From Oceaniglobus trochenteri (GTDB taxonomy: Bacteria; Pseudomonadota; Alphaproteobacteria; Rhodobacterales; Rhodobacteraceae), in NCBI RefSeq assembly GCF_020529025.1, contig NZ_JACNMM010000002.1, positions 372,001-436,000 of the forward strand: a stretch of DNA of 64,000 bases, read 5' to 3'. Each line of letters begins with the position of its first letter. Within the stretch, counting starts at the first letter, position 1. The notes under the pieces are model-generated. The model was not told the origin of the DNA and searched no databases. It saw only the letters and a list, made by a program, of their open reading frames with translations. Made by a program: the position numbers and the translations under genes. Shown in pieces: positions 23,151-33,129 of the stretch.

Positions 23151-25431
23151 TGCCTCCGTTCAGGGCTTCCCAGACCCGCATCGGTGTGAAGGGCATGTCG
23201 ATCTGGCGCACGCCACTATCCCACACCGCGTCGAGCACGGCGTTCGAGACGGCGGCCAGCGCCCCGACGGTGCCCGCTTCGCCGCAGCCCTTCATCCCCA
23301 GCACGTTGGCGGTGGAGGGGACCGGTTCGGTCGAGAAGGCGATCATCGGCATGTCATCGGCCCGGGGCATTCCGTAATCCATGAAGGTGGCGGTCAGAAG
23401 CTGGCCATCCTCGGAATAGACCACACGTTCGGTCACCGCCTGCCCGATACCCTGGGCAACGCCGCCGTGCACCTGGCCTTCGGCCAGCATCGGGTTGATG
23501 AGGTTGCCGAAATCATCGACCACCGTGTACTTGTCGACCCTGACCTGACCGGTTTCCGGGTCGATCTCGACCTCGGCGACATGGGCGCCGTTGGGATAGC
23601 TGCGCCCGGGAAGCGTTTCGGTCTGGGTCTGGCGCAGCAGGTCGGTGCGGCCTTTCTCGCGCGCCATGGCCGCAATTTCGAGCATGGTGGGCGCCTCGTT
23701 CCGGCCGGTGGCGCGGAAGCGCTCGTCGTCAAAGCTGATGTCGCCCTCGGCGATGCCCAGCTCCTCGGCCAGGAAGGCGGTGAATTCACCGATCATCTTC
23801 TTGACCGTGCCATAGGTGGCATTGTTCTGGGTGGTGACCGAGCGCGAGCCGCCGGTGCCGCCCCCTGTCGCGATACGGTCGCTGTCGCCCTGGATCACGC
23901 TGATCGCCTCCAGCGGAATGCCGGTCTGATCGCTGAGGAACTTGGCATAGACGGTTTCATGCCCCTGTCCGTTGCTTTGCGTGCCGACATAGATCAGCAC
24001 GCTGCCGTCTTCCTGGAATTCGACGGTGGCGGTTTCGCTGGGGTTTCCGAGGATCGATTCGATGTAATAGCAAAGCCCCTGACCGCGCAGCAGCCCGCGC
24101 GCCCGGGATGCCTTGCGCCGTTCCTCGAACCCGGCGCGGTCCGATGCCTTTTCGGCCGAAGCCAGCAGGCGTTGAAAATCGCCCACGTCATAGGTTTCGC
24201 CGGTGGCCGAGGTATAGGGGAAGGAATCGGCCGGGATGAAGTTGCGGCGCCGGATCTCCCAGGGGTCGATGCCCAGTTCGCGCGCCGCATAGTCGATCAG
24301 GCGTTCCAGCGCGAAGATCGCCTCGGGACGGCCCGCACCGCGGTAGGCATCGACCTGGGTGGTGTTGGTGTAGATGCCCTTGGCCTCCATCCAGACCGTC
24401 TGGACGTCATAGGTGCCCATCAGCACCTTGCAGAACAGCTCGGTCTGGATGTACTGGCCGAAATTGGCGTTATAGGCGCCCATGTTGCAGTTCGAGCTGA
24501 TCCGGTAGGCGGTGATCTTGTAATCCGCATCGAAGGCCAGTTCGCCCACCGACACAAGGTCGCGCCCGGCATTGTCGCTGAGCATGGATTCGGTCCGTTC
24601 GCCCATCCAGCGGACCGGGCGGCCCAGTTCGCGCGAGGCGACGGCAGACATCAGGTATTCGGGGTAGTTCGGGGCCTTCATGCCGAACCCCCCCCCCACA
24701 TCGGGGTTGGTCACACGCACCTGTTCGGGGTCGATCCCGAAGGCGGTGGCCATCTCGGATTTCACGCCCCAGACGCCCTGCCCGTTGAAACAGACATGCA
24801 GCCGGCCGTCGTTCCATTCGGCATAGGCGCCGCGCGGCTCCATCGAGTTGGCGATCACCCGGTTGTCGTCCATCCGCAGGCTGACGGTATGGGCGGCCTC
24901 CTTGAAGGCCTTGGCGGTTGCCGCCTCGTCCCCCTTGGCGAAATCGAAGACCACGTTGTCGGGCGCTTCGGGGTGGATGGCGGGGCCGCCGGGGGCGACA
25001 TCGACCTTGGCGGGCAGATCGTCATAATCGAATTCGATCAGTTCCGCCGCATCGCGGGCCTGGGCCAGGGTATCGGCCACGACAAAGGCCACCGGTTCGC
25101 CCACGAAGCGCACGCGCCCCTCGGCCAGGAAGGGGCGCAGCGGATCGGCCCCCTTGCTGCCGTCGCGGTTCCCGACAAGCGAGGCGGACATGCCCAGCCC
25201 GACGCCGAGGTCGCGGACATCCGCCGCGGTCAGCACCATGTGGACACCGGGCGCCTCGCGGGCCTCGTCGACGTTCAGCGTGGTGATTTCGCCATGGGCC
25301 ACGGGCGAGCGGAAGACGAAGCCGTGCAGCGCGCCTTCGGGCGCGATGTCATCGACATAGCGCCCATGCCCCGTCAGGAAGCGGACATCCTCGACCCGTG
25401 TGGTGGATTGCGATTTGCCAAAGCTGTCCAT
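23128..25431 (-). CDS. Xanthine dehydrogenase-family molybdopterin-binding subunit (form II CoxL-like), orphan
   Basis: This 767-residue large subunit belongs to the xanthine oxidase family. It has DVGGGFGMK (molybdopterin contact), the active-site loop A-Y-R-G-A-G-R-P-E, GTQSNGQGHETVYAK, and a C-terminal G-M-K-G-C-G-E-A-G-T with the catalytic Glu. True CO dehydrogenases carry AYRCSFR at the loop, so this is not a CODH; form II enzymes act on other small molecules, and the substrate cannot be predicted. The medium (FAD) and small (2Fe-2S) subunit genes that normally accompany it are not in the neighbourhood. CAGGAGAG precedes the chosen ATG. Confidence 0.9.
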   Translation of the reverse strand: MDSFGKSQSTTRVEDVRFLTGHGRYVDDIAPEGALHGFVFRSPVAHGEITTLNVDEAREAPGVHMVLTAADVRDLGVGLGMSASLVGNRDGSKGADPLRPFLAEGRVRFVGEPVAFVVADTLAQARDAAELIEFDYDDLPAKVDVAPGGPAIHPEAPDNVVFDFAKGDEAATAKAFKEAAHTVSLRMDDNRVIANSMEPRGAYAEWNDGRLHVCFNGQGVWGVKSEMATAFGIDPEQVRVTNPDVGGGFGMKAPNYPEYLMSAVASRELGRPVRWMGERTESMLSDNAGRDLVSVGELAFDADYKITAYRISSNCNMGAYNANFGQYIQTELFCKVLMGTYDVQTVWMEAKGIYTNTTQVDAYRGAGRPEAIFALERLIDYAARELGIDPWEIRRRNFIPADSFPYTSATGETYDVGDFQRLLASAEKASDRAGFEERRKASRARGLLRGQGLCYYIESILGNPSETATVEFQEDGSVLIYVGTQSNGQGHETVYAKFLSDQTGIPLEAISVIQGDSDRIATGGGTGGSRSVTTQNNATYGTVKKMIGEFTAFLAEELGIAEGDISFDDERFRATGRNEAPTMLEIAAMAREKGRTDLLRQTQTETLPGRSYPNGAHVAEVEIDPETGQVRVDKYTVVDDFGNLINPMLAEGQVHGGVAQGIGQAVTERVVYSEDGQLLTATFMDYGMPRADDMPMIAFSTEPVPSTANVLGMKGCGEAGTVGALAAVSNAVLDAVWDSGVRQIDMPFTPMRVWEALNGGNEKIAAE

Positions 25432-25534
25432 GGTGCTCTCCTGCGGTAGACCGTTTGCAGGGAACACTAGCGGCCGGTGGGGCAGTGTCCAGCCCCGCCC
25501 GGCCGATTGTCGGCGCCGTGATCGCCCGGGCCTC

Positions 25535-26677
25535 TCAGCCCTGAAGCGCCATCACGGTGACGATCTGGAAGTTGCCGAAGCCGTTGAAACGGGTCACGGT
25601 CGCGGTGGAATAGGCGCCCAGCCCATGGAAGAGGATGAAGTCGCCCTCGTCCATGTCGGCGGGCAGGCCCAGTTCGCCCGGCAGCCGGTCGACCGAATCG
25701 CAGGTCGGGCCAAAGACGATCCGCCCGCGCGGGGCACCGGTGCGCCGGTTGCCTGCGCCATCGCGCACCTCGATACGGTCGATGATGCCGATCAGCGGCA
25801 GTTCGGCCAGCCCGCCGTAGACGCCATCGTTGATGAACACATGTTCGTCATCGCGGATCGCCCGCACCTGGGTGGCCAGCGAATAGGATTCGGCCACCAG
25901 GCCACGGCCCGGCTCGCAGACCAGAGCGGGGCGGTCCTCGCCGAAGGCTTCGGTGGTGACGCGGTCAATCAGGCCGAAGATACCCTCCAGCGCGGGGGCA
26001 ATCTCGGTCAGGCGGTGCGCCGGGAAACCGCCGCCCACGTTCAGGCGGGCAATCTTCACGCCCGCATCGGCGGCGATCGTCGCGGCAGTGCGGATATAGG
26101 AATCCCAGGCCGCCGGATCGGTGCACTGGGTGCCCGGGTGGAAGGTAAGCGAGGGAACAAAGCCCAGGGCGGCCGCTTCGGCCAGAAGTGCGGTGGCCTT
26201 TTCGGCGGTCGCGCCGAACTTGGCGCCGAAATCATAGGCCGCGCCCTTGACCGGCAGCTTGAAGCGCACGGAAATCTCGGCGCCCGCAGGCACCAGCGCG
26301 CCCAGCTTGGCCAGTTCCGAATGGCTGTCGACCGAGAAGGACTGCACGCCCAGTTCGACCGCGCGGGCGATTTCCGCCTTCGAGCGGACGGGGTTGTTGT
26401 AGTGCATGGCAGCGCCGGGGGCGACGCGGCGGATCATCTCGATCTCGTAGACCGAGGCAACGTCATAGCCGCGGATGCCGGCGGCGGCCAGGTTGGCGAT
26501 GACCATCTCGTCCGGGTTCGCCTTGACGGCATAGGTCACAAGACCCGGAAACCCGTCGAGAAACCGCTTTGCCGTGGCTTGCAGAACCATGGGCGCAAAG
26601 AACAGGACCGGATCGGCCGGCTCCTCGCGAACAAGGTATTCGGTCGGATTTGCGAAGATGGTTTTCGACAGTCCCAT
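25535..26677 (-). CDS. Ornithine/diaminopimelate-type PLP decarboxylase, probable ornithine (or lysine/ornithine) decarboxylase
   Basis: The 380-residue fold-type III decarboxylase has the PLP lysine Lys52 in T-Y-A-V-K-A-N-P, the glycine-rich phosphate site GGGFPAHR, EPGRGLVAE, and the eukaryotic-like ODC motif F-G-P-T-C-D-S-V-D with the catalytic Cys near residue 326. It decarboxylates ornithine, perhaps also lysine, to putrescine, the entry to polyamine synthesis. I chose the ATG at 26677, with GAGGAG about ten bases upstream. The gene is divergent from an Lrp-family regulator and shares with it a region holding a long inverted repeat. Confidence 0.88.
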   Translation of the reverse strand: MGLSKTIFANPTEYLVREEPADPVLFFAPMVLQATAKRFLDGFPGLVTYAVKANPDEMVIANLAAAGIRGYDVASVYEIEMIRRVAPGAAMHYNNPVRSKAEIARAVELGVQSFSVDSHSELAKLGALVPAGAEISVRFKLPVKGAAYDFGAKFGATAEKATALLAEAAALGFVPSLTFHPGTQCTDPAAWDSYIRTAATIAADAGVKIARLNVGGGFPAHRLTEIAPALEGIFGLIDRVTTEAFGEDRPALVCEPGRGLVAESYSLATQVRAIRDDEHVFINDGVYGGLAELPLIGIIDRIEVRDGAGNRRTGAPRGRIVFGPTCDSVDRLPGELGLPADMDEGDFILFHGLGAYSTATVTRFNGFGNFQIVTVMALQG

Positions 26678-26754
26678 GGGGTCACGTCTCCTCAGAAGGA
26701 TTAAAAAGCCGCTGCTTTCTCTTGCCCGGACGGCCCGGTTGGGAGGCACACACG

Positions 26755-26820
26755 ATGGTCCACCACACCAGGCCAGGTACGCGAGAACGCCGCCCTTATC
26801 TCCTGAAGTCTGTGGACCAT
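26755..26820. promoter_or_regulatory. Perfect 9-bp inverted repeat between decarboxylase and Lrp-type regulator
   Basis: ATGGTCCAC at 26755-26763 and GTGGACCAT at 26812-26820 match perfectly in inverted orientation, 48 bases apart. They flank the middle of the 219-base divergent intergenic region. Spaced, phased sites are usual for Lrp-type regulators that wrap DNA, so this is a candidate operator pair. Confidence 0.45.
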
Positions 26821-26896
26821 ATGGCGGCGGATTTCACCGATGAAAAGAGTTGAATTGTGCGGCAGCCTCGTTAAATTGACGAAAAACGTGGGCAAA

Positions 26897-27340
26897 ATGA
26901 TGGATGAACTGGATCAGCGGCTTCTGGCGGCCCTTGCGGCCGATTCCTCGACCTCGACATCGCGGCTGGCGCGCCGATTCAAGGTGGCGCGCAGCACCGT
27001 GCAGGCGCGGATCGAACGGCTGGAACGCACCGGCGTGATCGGCGGCTATACCGTGAAGCTGGGCCAGGCGATGACCCTGCGCCGCATCCGCGCGACGGTT
27101 CTCGTCCGCATCGAACCGCGCAGCGGCGCCGCCGTCCTCACGAAACTGCGCGCCCTGCCCGAGGTCGAAATCGTCCACACCACCTCGGGGCGGGTCGACA
27201 TGATCGTGCAACTGGCCGCCGAAACCACCCAGGACCTGGACGAAACGCTCGACAAGCTGGGCGCGCTGACCGGCGTGATCGCCACCGAAAGCCTGATCCA
27301 CCTCTCCACCAAGATCGACCGCTCGATCAGCGGGATGTGA
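26897..27340 (+). CDS. Lrp/AsnC-family transcriptional regulator
   Basis: The 147-residue protein has an N-terminal helix-turn-helix ([44 protein letters not shown]) and a C-terminal RAM domain ([13 protein letters not shown] through [11 protein letters not shown]). It is divergent from the PLP decarboxylase and probably controls it in response to an amino acid. The start at ATG 26897 gives a normal family N-terminus ([10 protein letters not shown]). A longer form from 26840 is open but would add 19 atypical residues; neither start has a strong ribosome binding site. Confidence 0.87.
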   Translation: MMDELDQRLLAALAADSSTSTSRLARRFKVARSTVQARIERLERTGVIGGYTVKLGQAMTLRRIRATVLVRIEPRSGAAVLTKLRALPEVEIVHTTSGRVDMIVQLAAETTQDLDETLDKLGALTGVIATESLIHLSTKIDRSISGM

Positions 27341-27406
27341 GGGATGGCTGCGCCGGCGGCGTATCCGAATCCCCGCCGGCACCCGGCCCCCTCTGCCGCA
27401 GACCGG

Positions 27407-27440
27407 TTTCTTTCTTGCCCAAATACTCCCGCCGGAGGCA
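27407..27440 (+). repeat. Dispersed intergenic repeat, extended copy 5
   Basis: TTTCTTTCTTGCCCAAATAC is followed by TCCCGCCGGAGGCA, between the Lrp-type regulator and valS. It shares the full extended form with the copies near 19.6 and 38.9 kb. Confidence 0.75.
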
Positions 27441-27527
27441 TCCGACAGCGCCACCCGGCGCATCCGCCCCTTTCCCTTGCCCCGCCTTGTCGGTAAATCA
27501 ACGCCAACACGAGGAAGGATCGCCGCT

Positions 27528-30500
27528 ATGCCGATGGACAAGACATTCCAAGCCGCCGACGCCGAAGGGCGCATCTATGACGCCTGGGAAAAGGCCGGCT
27601 GCTTCACCGCGGGCGCCAACGCCAGCCGCGCCGAAACCTTCAGCGTGATGATCCCGCCGCCCAATGTCACTGGCAATCTGCACATGGGCCATGCCTTCAA
27701 CAACACCCTGCAGGATATCCTGGTGCGCTGGCACCGGATGCGCGGCTTCGACACGCTCTGGCAGCCGGGCACCGACCACGCGGGCATCGCCACCCAGATG
27801 GTGACCGAACGCGACATGGCCGCGAACGGCGAACCCACCCGCCGCGACTTGGGGCGCGAGGCTTTCACCAGCCGGGTCTGGCAGCAGAAGATCAAGTCGC
27901 GCGGCACCATCATCGGCCAGCTCAAGCGCCTGGGCGCCTCGGCCGACTGGTCGCGCGAGGCCTTCACCATGTCCGGTGCCCCCGGCGCCCCCGAGGGGGA
28001 AGAGGGTAATTTCCACGATGCCGTGATCAAGGTCTTCGTCGACATGCACGAAAAGGGGCTGATCTACCGCGGCAAGCGGCTGGTCAACTGGGACCCGCAT
28101 TTCGAAACGGCGATTTCCGACCTCGAGGTCGAAAGCACCGAGGTCGACGGCCACATGTGGCACTTCAAGTACCCGCTGGCCGGCGGTGAAACCTATGAAT
28201 ACGTCGAGCGGGACGAGGACGGCAACGTCACCCTGCGCGAGGTCCGCGATTACATTTCCATCGCCACCACCCGCCCCGAAACCATGCTGGGCGACGGCGC
28301 CGTCGCGGTGCATCCGGGCGACGAACGCTATGCGCCCATCGTCGGCAAGCTCTGCGAAATCCCGGTGGGCCCGAAGGAACACCGCCGCCAGATCCCGATC
28401 ATCACCGACGAATATCCTGATCCCGCATTCGGGTCGGGCGCGGTGAAGATCACCGGCGCCCATGATTTCAACGACTACGGCGTGGCCATGCGCAACGGCA
28501 TCCCGCTCTATGCCCTGCTGGATACCAAGGGGCAGATGCGCCAGGACGGCCTGTCCTACGACGACTCGGCCCGCCAGGCCGCCGACCTGGCCCGCACCCA
28601 CGGGGCCGACACCACGGCCCCCGACGTGGGCCAGATCAACCTCGTCCCCGAAGACCTGCGCGGCCTTGACCGGTTCGAGGCGCGCAAGCGCATCGTCGAT
28701 CAGATCACCGAAGAGGGCCTGGCCGTCACCGTGCAGGTCACGGTCGAAGGCGATGAGGGCGCGCAAGCAACCGAAGAGCGCCCGCTGGTCGAGAACAAGA
28801 AGATCATGCAGCCCTTCGGCGACCGCTCCAAGGTCGTCATCGAACCGATGCTGACCGACCAGTGGTTCGTGGACACCGCCAAGATCGTCCAGCCCGCCAT
28901 CGACGCGGTGCGCAACGGCGAGGTGACGATCCTCCCCGAGCAGGATCGCAAGGTCTATTTCAACTGGCTGGAGAACATCGAACCCTGGTGCATTTCCCGC
29001 CAGCTCTGGTGGGGGCACCAGATCCCGGTCTGGTACGGGCTCGATCTGCACACGTCCTCCTTCCGCGACGACGAAGGCGACAACGCGCTGGACGAGGTCG
29101 AACTGCTTTCGCTTCTCACCCGCGATCACCTGGTGCATTCCGGCCACCGCCTGCACTGTGCGCCCGCCTTCGAAGACGTCTCGGCCCGCTTCCGCGACGA
29201 TATCGCCGCCCTGCCCGCCCCGCTGCACGCCGCCCGGGTGGTCGAGGTCGCCTCGCGCGATGAAGCAGTCCACGCGCTTGCCGCCTCGCTGGCCGAATAC
29301 AACCTCAGCCAGGACCCGACGAAACTGGTCTATCCCGTCTGGCGCGACAGCGACGTGCTCGACACCTGGTTCTCGTCCGGCCTCTGGCCCATCGGCACGC
29401 TTGGCTGGCCGGAAAACACCGAGGCGCTGGAGAAGTATTTCCCCACCTCGGTGCTGATCACCGGCTTCGACATCATCTTCTTCTGGGTCGCCCGGATGAT
29501 GATGATGCAATATGCCGTGGTCGGGCAGAAACCGTTCGGCACGGTCTATGTCCACGCCCTGGTGCGCGACGAGAAGGGCAAGAAGATGTCCAAGTCGCTG
29601 GGCAATGTTCTCGACCCGCTGGAACTGATCGACGAATACGGCGCCGACGCGGTGCGCTTCACCCTCACCGCCATGGCCTCCATGGGGCGGGACCTGAAGC
29701 TCAGCACATCGCGCATCGCCGGCAACCGCAACTTCGGCACCAAGCTGTGGAACGCCTTCCGCTTTGCCGAAATGAACGGGGCCACCACCCACAAGGGACA
29801 GCCCGCACCCGAGCAGACCGTCAACCGCTGGATCATGGGCGAAACCGCCAAGGTCCGCGCCGAGGTTGACGCCGCCCTTGAAAGCTATCGTTTCAACGAT
29901 GCCGCCAACGCGCTTTACGTCTTCGTCTGGGGCAAGGTCTGCGATTGGTATCTCGAACTGTCCAAGCCGCTGCTGATGGACGGCACCGACGATCAGAAGG
30001 CTGAAACCCGCGAAACCCTGGCCTGGGTGCTGGATCAATGCCTGATCCTGCTGCACCCGGTCATGCCCTTCATCACCGAAGAGCTCTGGGGCCAGATCGA
30101 ACGGGCAAAGATGCTGATCCACGCCGACTGGCCCACCTATGGCGACGAACTGATCGACGCCCGGGCCGACACCGAGATGAACTGGGTCATCTCCCTGATC
30201 GAGGGCATCCGTTCGGTGCGCGGCGAAATGAACGTGCCGGCCGCGCTCAAGGTCGATCTTCTGATGCTGGATCTCGACGCCGCCGGGCAGACCGCCTGGG
30301 ACAACAACGCGCCGATGATCGAAAAGCTGGCGCGCCTTGGCACCGTCAGCCGCGCCGATACCGCCCCCAAGGGCAGCGCGACGATCCCGGTTTCGGGCGG
30401 CACCTTCGCCCTGCCCCTGGCCGACATCATCGACGTATCGGCCGAAAAGGCGCGCCTGTCCAAGGCCCTGCAAAAGGTCGAAAAGGAGCTTGGCGGCCTG

Positions 30501-30641
30501 TCGGGCCGGCTGAAGAACCCGAAGTTCCGCGAAAACGCCGCGCCCGAGGTGATCGAGGAAACCGAGGCCCAGGCCGCCGTCAAGACCGAGGAAAAGCAAC
30601 GCCTGCAAGCCGCGCTTACCCGGCTGGCCGAAATCGACTGA
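27528..30641 (+). CDS. valS: Valyl-tRNA synthetase
   Basis: ValS charges tRNA-Val. The 1037-residue class I synthetase has the HIGH motif as H-M-G-H at residues 52-55 ([18 protein letters not shown]), the CP1 editing domain with [10 protein letters not shown] near residues 245-254, K-M-S-K-S at about residues 686-690, and a C-terminal coiled-coil arm rich in Lys/Glu ([16 protein letters not shown]). About 100 residues around 500-610 ([18 protein letters not shown] onward) are an insertion before the final [18 protein letters not shown], accounting for the length above the usual 900-950. GAGGAAGG precedes the ATG. Confidence 0.97.
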   Translation: MPMDKTFQAADAEGRIYDAWEKAGCFTAGANASRAETFSVMIPPPNVTGNLHMGHAFNNTLQDILVRWHRMRGFDTLWQPGTDHAGIATQMVTERDMAANGEPTRRDLGREAFTSRVWQQKIKSRGTIIGQLKRLGASADWSREAFTMSGAPGAPEGEEGNFHDAVIKVFVDMHEKGLIYRGKRLVNWDPHFETAISDLEVESTEVDGHMWHFKYPLAGGETYEYVERDEDGNVTLREVRDYISIATTRPETMLGDGAVAVHPGDERYAPIVGKLCEIPVGPKEHRRQIPIITDEYPDPAFGSGAVKITGAHDFNDYGVAMRNGIPLYALLDTKGQMRQDGLSYDDSARQAADLARTHGADTTAPDVGQINLVPEDLRGLDRFEARKRIVDQITEEGLAVTVQVTVEGDEGAQATEERPLVENKKIMQPFGDRSKVVIEPMLTDQWFVDTAKIVQPAIDAVRNGEVTILPEQDRKVYFNWLENIEPWCISRQLWWGHQIPVWYGLDLHTSSFRDDEGDNALDEVELLSLLTRDHLVHSGHRLHCAPAFEDVSARFRDDIAALPAPLHAARVVEVASRDEAVHALAASLAEYNLSQDPTKLVYPVWRDSDVLDTWFSSGLWPIGTLGWPENTEALEKYFPTSVLITGFDIIFFWVARMMMMQYAVVGQKPFGTVYVHALVRDEKGKKMSKSLGNVLDPLELIDEYGADAVRFTLTAMASMGRDLKLSTSRIAGNRNFGTKLWNAFRFAEMNGATTHKGQPAPEQTVNRWIMGETAKVRAEVDAALESYRFNDAANALYVFVWGKVCDWYLELSKPLLMDGTDDQKAETRETLAWVLDQCLILLHPVMPFITEELWGQIERAKMLIHADWPTYGDELIDARADTEMNWVISLIEGIRSVRGEMNVPAALKVDLLMLDLDAAGQTAWDNNAPMIEKLARLGTVSRADTAPKGSATIPVSGGTFALPLADIIDVSAEKARLSKALQKVEKELGGLSGRLKNPKFRENAAPEVIEETEAQAAVKTEEKQRLQAALTRLAEID

Positions 30642-30693
30642 CCGCGGGGCGGGCCCTGCCCGCCCCCACCTCTGCCCGAACCGAAGGTGCGCC

Positions 30694-31800
30694 ATGTCCC
30701 GTTTCCTGACCGATCACGTTGCCAGCCTGCCCGCCACGGTGCCCTTCGTGGGCCCCGAAACCCAGGAACGCGAACGCGGCCGCCCCTTTGACGCCCGCAT
30801 CGGCGCGAACGAAAACGTCTTCGGCCCCGCCCCCGCCGCCATCCGCGCGATGGAAAGGGCGGCCAGCGATGTCTGGATGTACGCCGACGCCCAGCATCAC
30901 GACCTGCGCCTTGCCCTTTCCGCCCTGCACGGGGTCGACCCGGCGCATATCCAGATCGGCGAAGGCATCGACACGCTTCTGGGCTATGTCTGCCGCATGA
31001 CGGTGGAACCGGGCGTGCATGTCGTCACCTCGGACGGTGCCTATCCCACCTTCAACTTCCACGTCTCAGGCTATGGCGGCACCCTGCACAAGGTGCCCTA
31101 CCGCGACGATCACGAAGACCTTGAGGCGCTGGTGGAAACCGCAAGGCGCACCGGCGCGCGGCTGATCTATCTGTCGAACCCCGACAACCCCATGGGCACC
31201 TGGCACGATGCCAGCGCCATCGACGACATGATCGCCAACCTTCCCGAAGGTACGCTGATGATCCTGGACGAGGCCTATGTCGAATGCGCGCCCGAGGGCA
31301 CCGCGCCGCAGATGCGGCCCGAACAGCCCAACGTCATCCGCATGCGCACCTTCTCCAAGGCCTATGCCATGGCCGGGGCGCGGGTGGGCTATGCCATCGG
31401 CCCGCGCGACCTGATCGCCGCCTTCGATCGCATCCGCAACCATTTCGCCATGAACCGGATCGCCCAGGTGGGCGCCCTGGCCGCCGTCGGCGAACAGGAC
31501 TACCTGGCCCAGACAGTGGCCAGGATCGCCGCCGCGCGCAGCCGCATCGCGCAGATCGCGGCCGACAACGGGCTGCACGCCCTGCCCTCGGCCACGAATT
31601 TCGTCACCGTCGATTGCGGCGGCGACGGTGCCTTCGCGCGCCGGGTTCTGGCCGGGCTGGGGGAAAGGGGCGTCTTCGTGCGGATGCCCTTCGTCGCGCC
31701 GCAGGATCGCTGCATCCGCCTTGGCTGTGGACGCGAAAGCGATCTTGACCTGCTGGCCCTCCACCTTCCCGCAGCGCTTGCCGAGGCCCGCGCGGCGTAA
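30694..31800 (+). CDS. Class I/II PLP aminotransferase, HisC-like
   Basis: The 368-residue fold-type I aminotransferase has D-A-R-I-G-A-N-E-N near residue 33, the L-S-N-P-D-N-P-M-G motif near 163, M-I-L-D-E-A-Y near 190, and the PLP Lys222 in T-F-S-K-A-Y. It matches histidinol-phosphate aminotransferase-like enzymes, but no other his gene is present. Related roseobacter proteins are annotated simply as PLP-dependent aminotransferases; tyrosine, phenylalanine or histidinol phosphate are all possible substrates. GAAGGTGCGCC precedes the start. It follows valS by 52 bases and may be read from the same promoter. Confidence 0.85.
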   Translation: MSRFLTDHVASLPATVPFVGPETQERERGRPFDARIGANENVFGPAPAAIRAMERAASDVWMYADAQHHDLRLALSALHGVDPAHIQIGEGIDTLLGYVCRMTVEPGVHVVTSDGAYPTFNFHVSGYGGTLHKVPYRDDHEDLEALVETARRTGARLIYLSNPDNPMGTWHDASAIDDMIANLPEGTLMILDEAYVECAPEGTAPQMRPEQPNVIRMRTFSKAYAMAGARVGYAIGPRDLIAAFDRIRNHFAMNRIAQVGALAAVGEQDYLAQTVARIAAARSRIAQIAADNGLHALPSATNFVTVDCGGDGAFARRVLAGLGERGVFVRMPFVAPQDRCIRLGCGRESDLDLLALHLPAALAEARAA

Positions 31801-31855
31801 TTCAAGGTGACATGAGGCCGATCCGCCCTAGGATGATCCGACGGGGGGGCGATTC

Positions 31856-32014
31856 ATGGTCGAAGACTACACGATGGCGTTTCTGGTCTCGGCTTTCTGC
31901 CTGACCTTCCTTGTATTGTGCGCGATCTGGGTCATATGGGGATTGATGGCGGCCGTCATCTCGGGCTGGGCCGCCGATCGGGCGCTGAACCGCGCCAAGG
32001 GCGCCGCCACCTGA
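31856..32014 (+). CDS. 52-residue single-pass membrane protein
   Basis: This small frame encodes M-V-E-D-Y-T-M-A-F-L-V-S-A-F-C-L-T-F-L-V followed by LCAIWVIWGLMAAVISGWAADRALNRAKGAAT. Residues 7-37 are strongly hydrophobic, with one long or two short helices, and the C-terminus is basic, placing it in the cytoplasm. A G-run (GGGGGGG) lies ten bases upstream as a possible ribosome binding site. It fills the gap between the aminotransferase and the metallopeptidase, 25 bases before the latter. I do not recognise the family. The codon pattern (GC-rich third positions) supports coding. Confidence 0.55.
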   Translation: MVEDYTMAFLVSAFCLTFLVLCAIWVIWGLMAAVISGWAADRALNRAKGAAT

Positions 32015-32039
32015 CAATCCTATCGCCGGAGCCACCTCG

Positions 32040-33032
32040 ATGAAGAGATTCACCTGCCCATCCTGCAGCAACGAACTGCACTTCAGCAACGATGGCTGTG
32101 TCGTCTGCGGCACCGACCTGGCCTTCGATCCGGCCCGGCTCGACATGGTGCCGGCGGCGGGGCAGACCCGCTGTGCCAATGCCGAAGTGGCCGATTGCAA
32201 CTGGCTGGCCGAACCGGGCGAACGCTTTTGCCGGGCCTGTCGGCACAACCGCACCGTCCCCGATCACGGCATCGAGGAAAACCGCATCCGCTGGGCCGCG
32301 ATCGAACTGGCCAAGCGGCAGCTTTTCTATTCTCTGATCCGCTGGAACCTGCCCCTGCCGGTGGATGACAACGGCCCATGGCCCGCCCTGGCCTTCGATT
32401 TCCTGACCGACGAAACCGATGCCGATGGCAAGGTGAAACCGGTACTGACGGGCCATGCCAACGGCCTTATCACCCTGAACATCGCCGAAGGCGACGATGC
32501 CGAACGCGAGGCGCGCCGCACCGCCATGGGCGAACCCTTCCGCACCCTCGTGGGCCACATGCGCCACGAGGTTGCCCATTATTACTGGGAGGTTTTGGTC
32601 AGGAATACCGACGCGCTTGACCAATGCCGCCGCCTGTTCGGCGACGACAGCGAGGATTACGGCGAGGCCCTTCAGCGCCACTATGCCAACGGCGCGCCCA
32701 ACGACTGGCCCCAATCCCACGTCAGCTCCTACGCCACGGCGCACCCCTGGGAGGATTTCGCCGAAACCTTCGCCCACTGGATGCACATGGTTGACGGGCT
32801 GGAAACCGCCTGGGCCTATGGCATCAACGCCGGTCAGGGTGCCCTCCGCTTCGATCCCTACGCCGCCCCCGGTGCGCAATCGGTGATCGATGCCTGGGTG
32901 CCGGTCAGCATCGCGATCAACGCGGTCAACCGATCGCTGGGCCAGCCCGATCTCTACCCCTTCGTCCTGTCGGCCCCGGTGATCGACAAGCTGCAATTCA
33001 TCCATGGCCTGATCGCCCCCTGGCGCGCCTGA
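32040..33032 (+). CDS. Zinc-ribbon zincin metallopeptidase (putative zinc-binding metallopeptidase family)
   Basis: The 330-residue protein begins with two zinc-ribbon pairs (CPSC near residues 6-9 and CVVC near 20-23), with further cysteines (CANAEVADC and CRAC) up to about residue 67. The catalytic motif H176-E-V-A-H180 is followed by YYWE. A second acidic segment, [16 protein letters not shown], likely supplies the third zinc ligand and completes a gluzincin-like site. It has no signal peptide, so it is cytosolic. It directly precedes the transglutaminase/DUF2126 gene, a partnership known from proposed peptide-tagging clusters with ATP-grasp and alpha-E proteins. Those partners are not in the window. 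Confidence 0.85.
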   Translation: MKRFTCPSCSNELHFSNDGCVVCGTDLAFDPARLDMVPAAGQTRCANAEVADCNWLAEPGERFCRACRHNRTVPDHGIEENRIRWAAIELAKRQLFYSLIRWNLPLPVDDNGPWPALAFDFLTDETDADGKVKPVLTGHANGLITLNIAEGDDAEREARRTAMGEPFRTLVGHMRHEVAHYYWEVLVRNTDALDQCRRLFGDDSEDYGEALQRHYANGAPNDWPQSHVSSYATAHPWEDFAETFAHWMHMVDGLETAWAYGINAGQGALRFDPYAAPGAQSVIDAWVPVSIAINAVNRSLGQPDLYPFVLSAPVIDKLQFIHGLIAPWRA

Positions 33033-33129
33033 CGGCAGGCAGCGGCGCCGGGCCAGTCGGCCTATCGCTGGCCCCGCGGGGCGATCTGTGAAACGCTGGG
33101 ATCAAACCGGCCTAACTTCTGGGAACATC

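Noticed and set aside
23128-25431. Aerobic CO dehydrogenase large subunit
   Set aside because: The loop is AYRGAGR, not the AYRCSFR of true CODH, and the coxM/coxS genes are missing.
27498-30695. 1065-codon minus-strand frame antisense to valS
   Set aside because: Composition (His/Gln/Gly/Asp-rich) is that of a shadow frame. The plus strand encodes valyl-tRNA synthetase with HIGH and KMSKS motifs.
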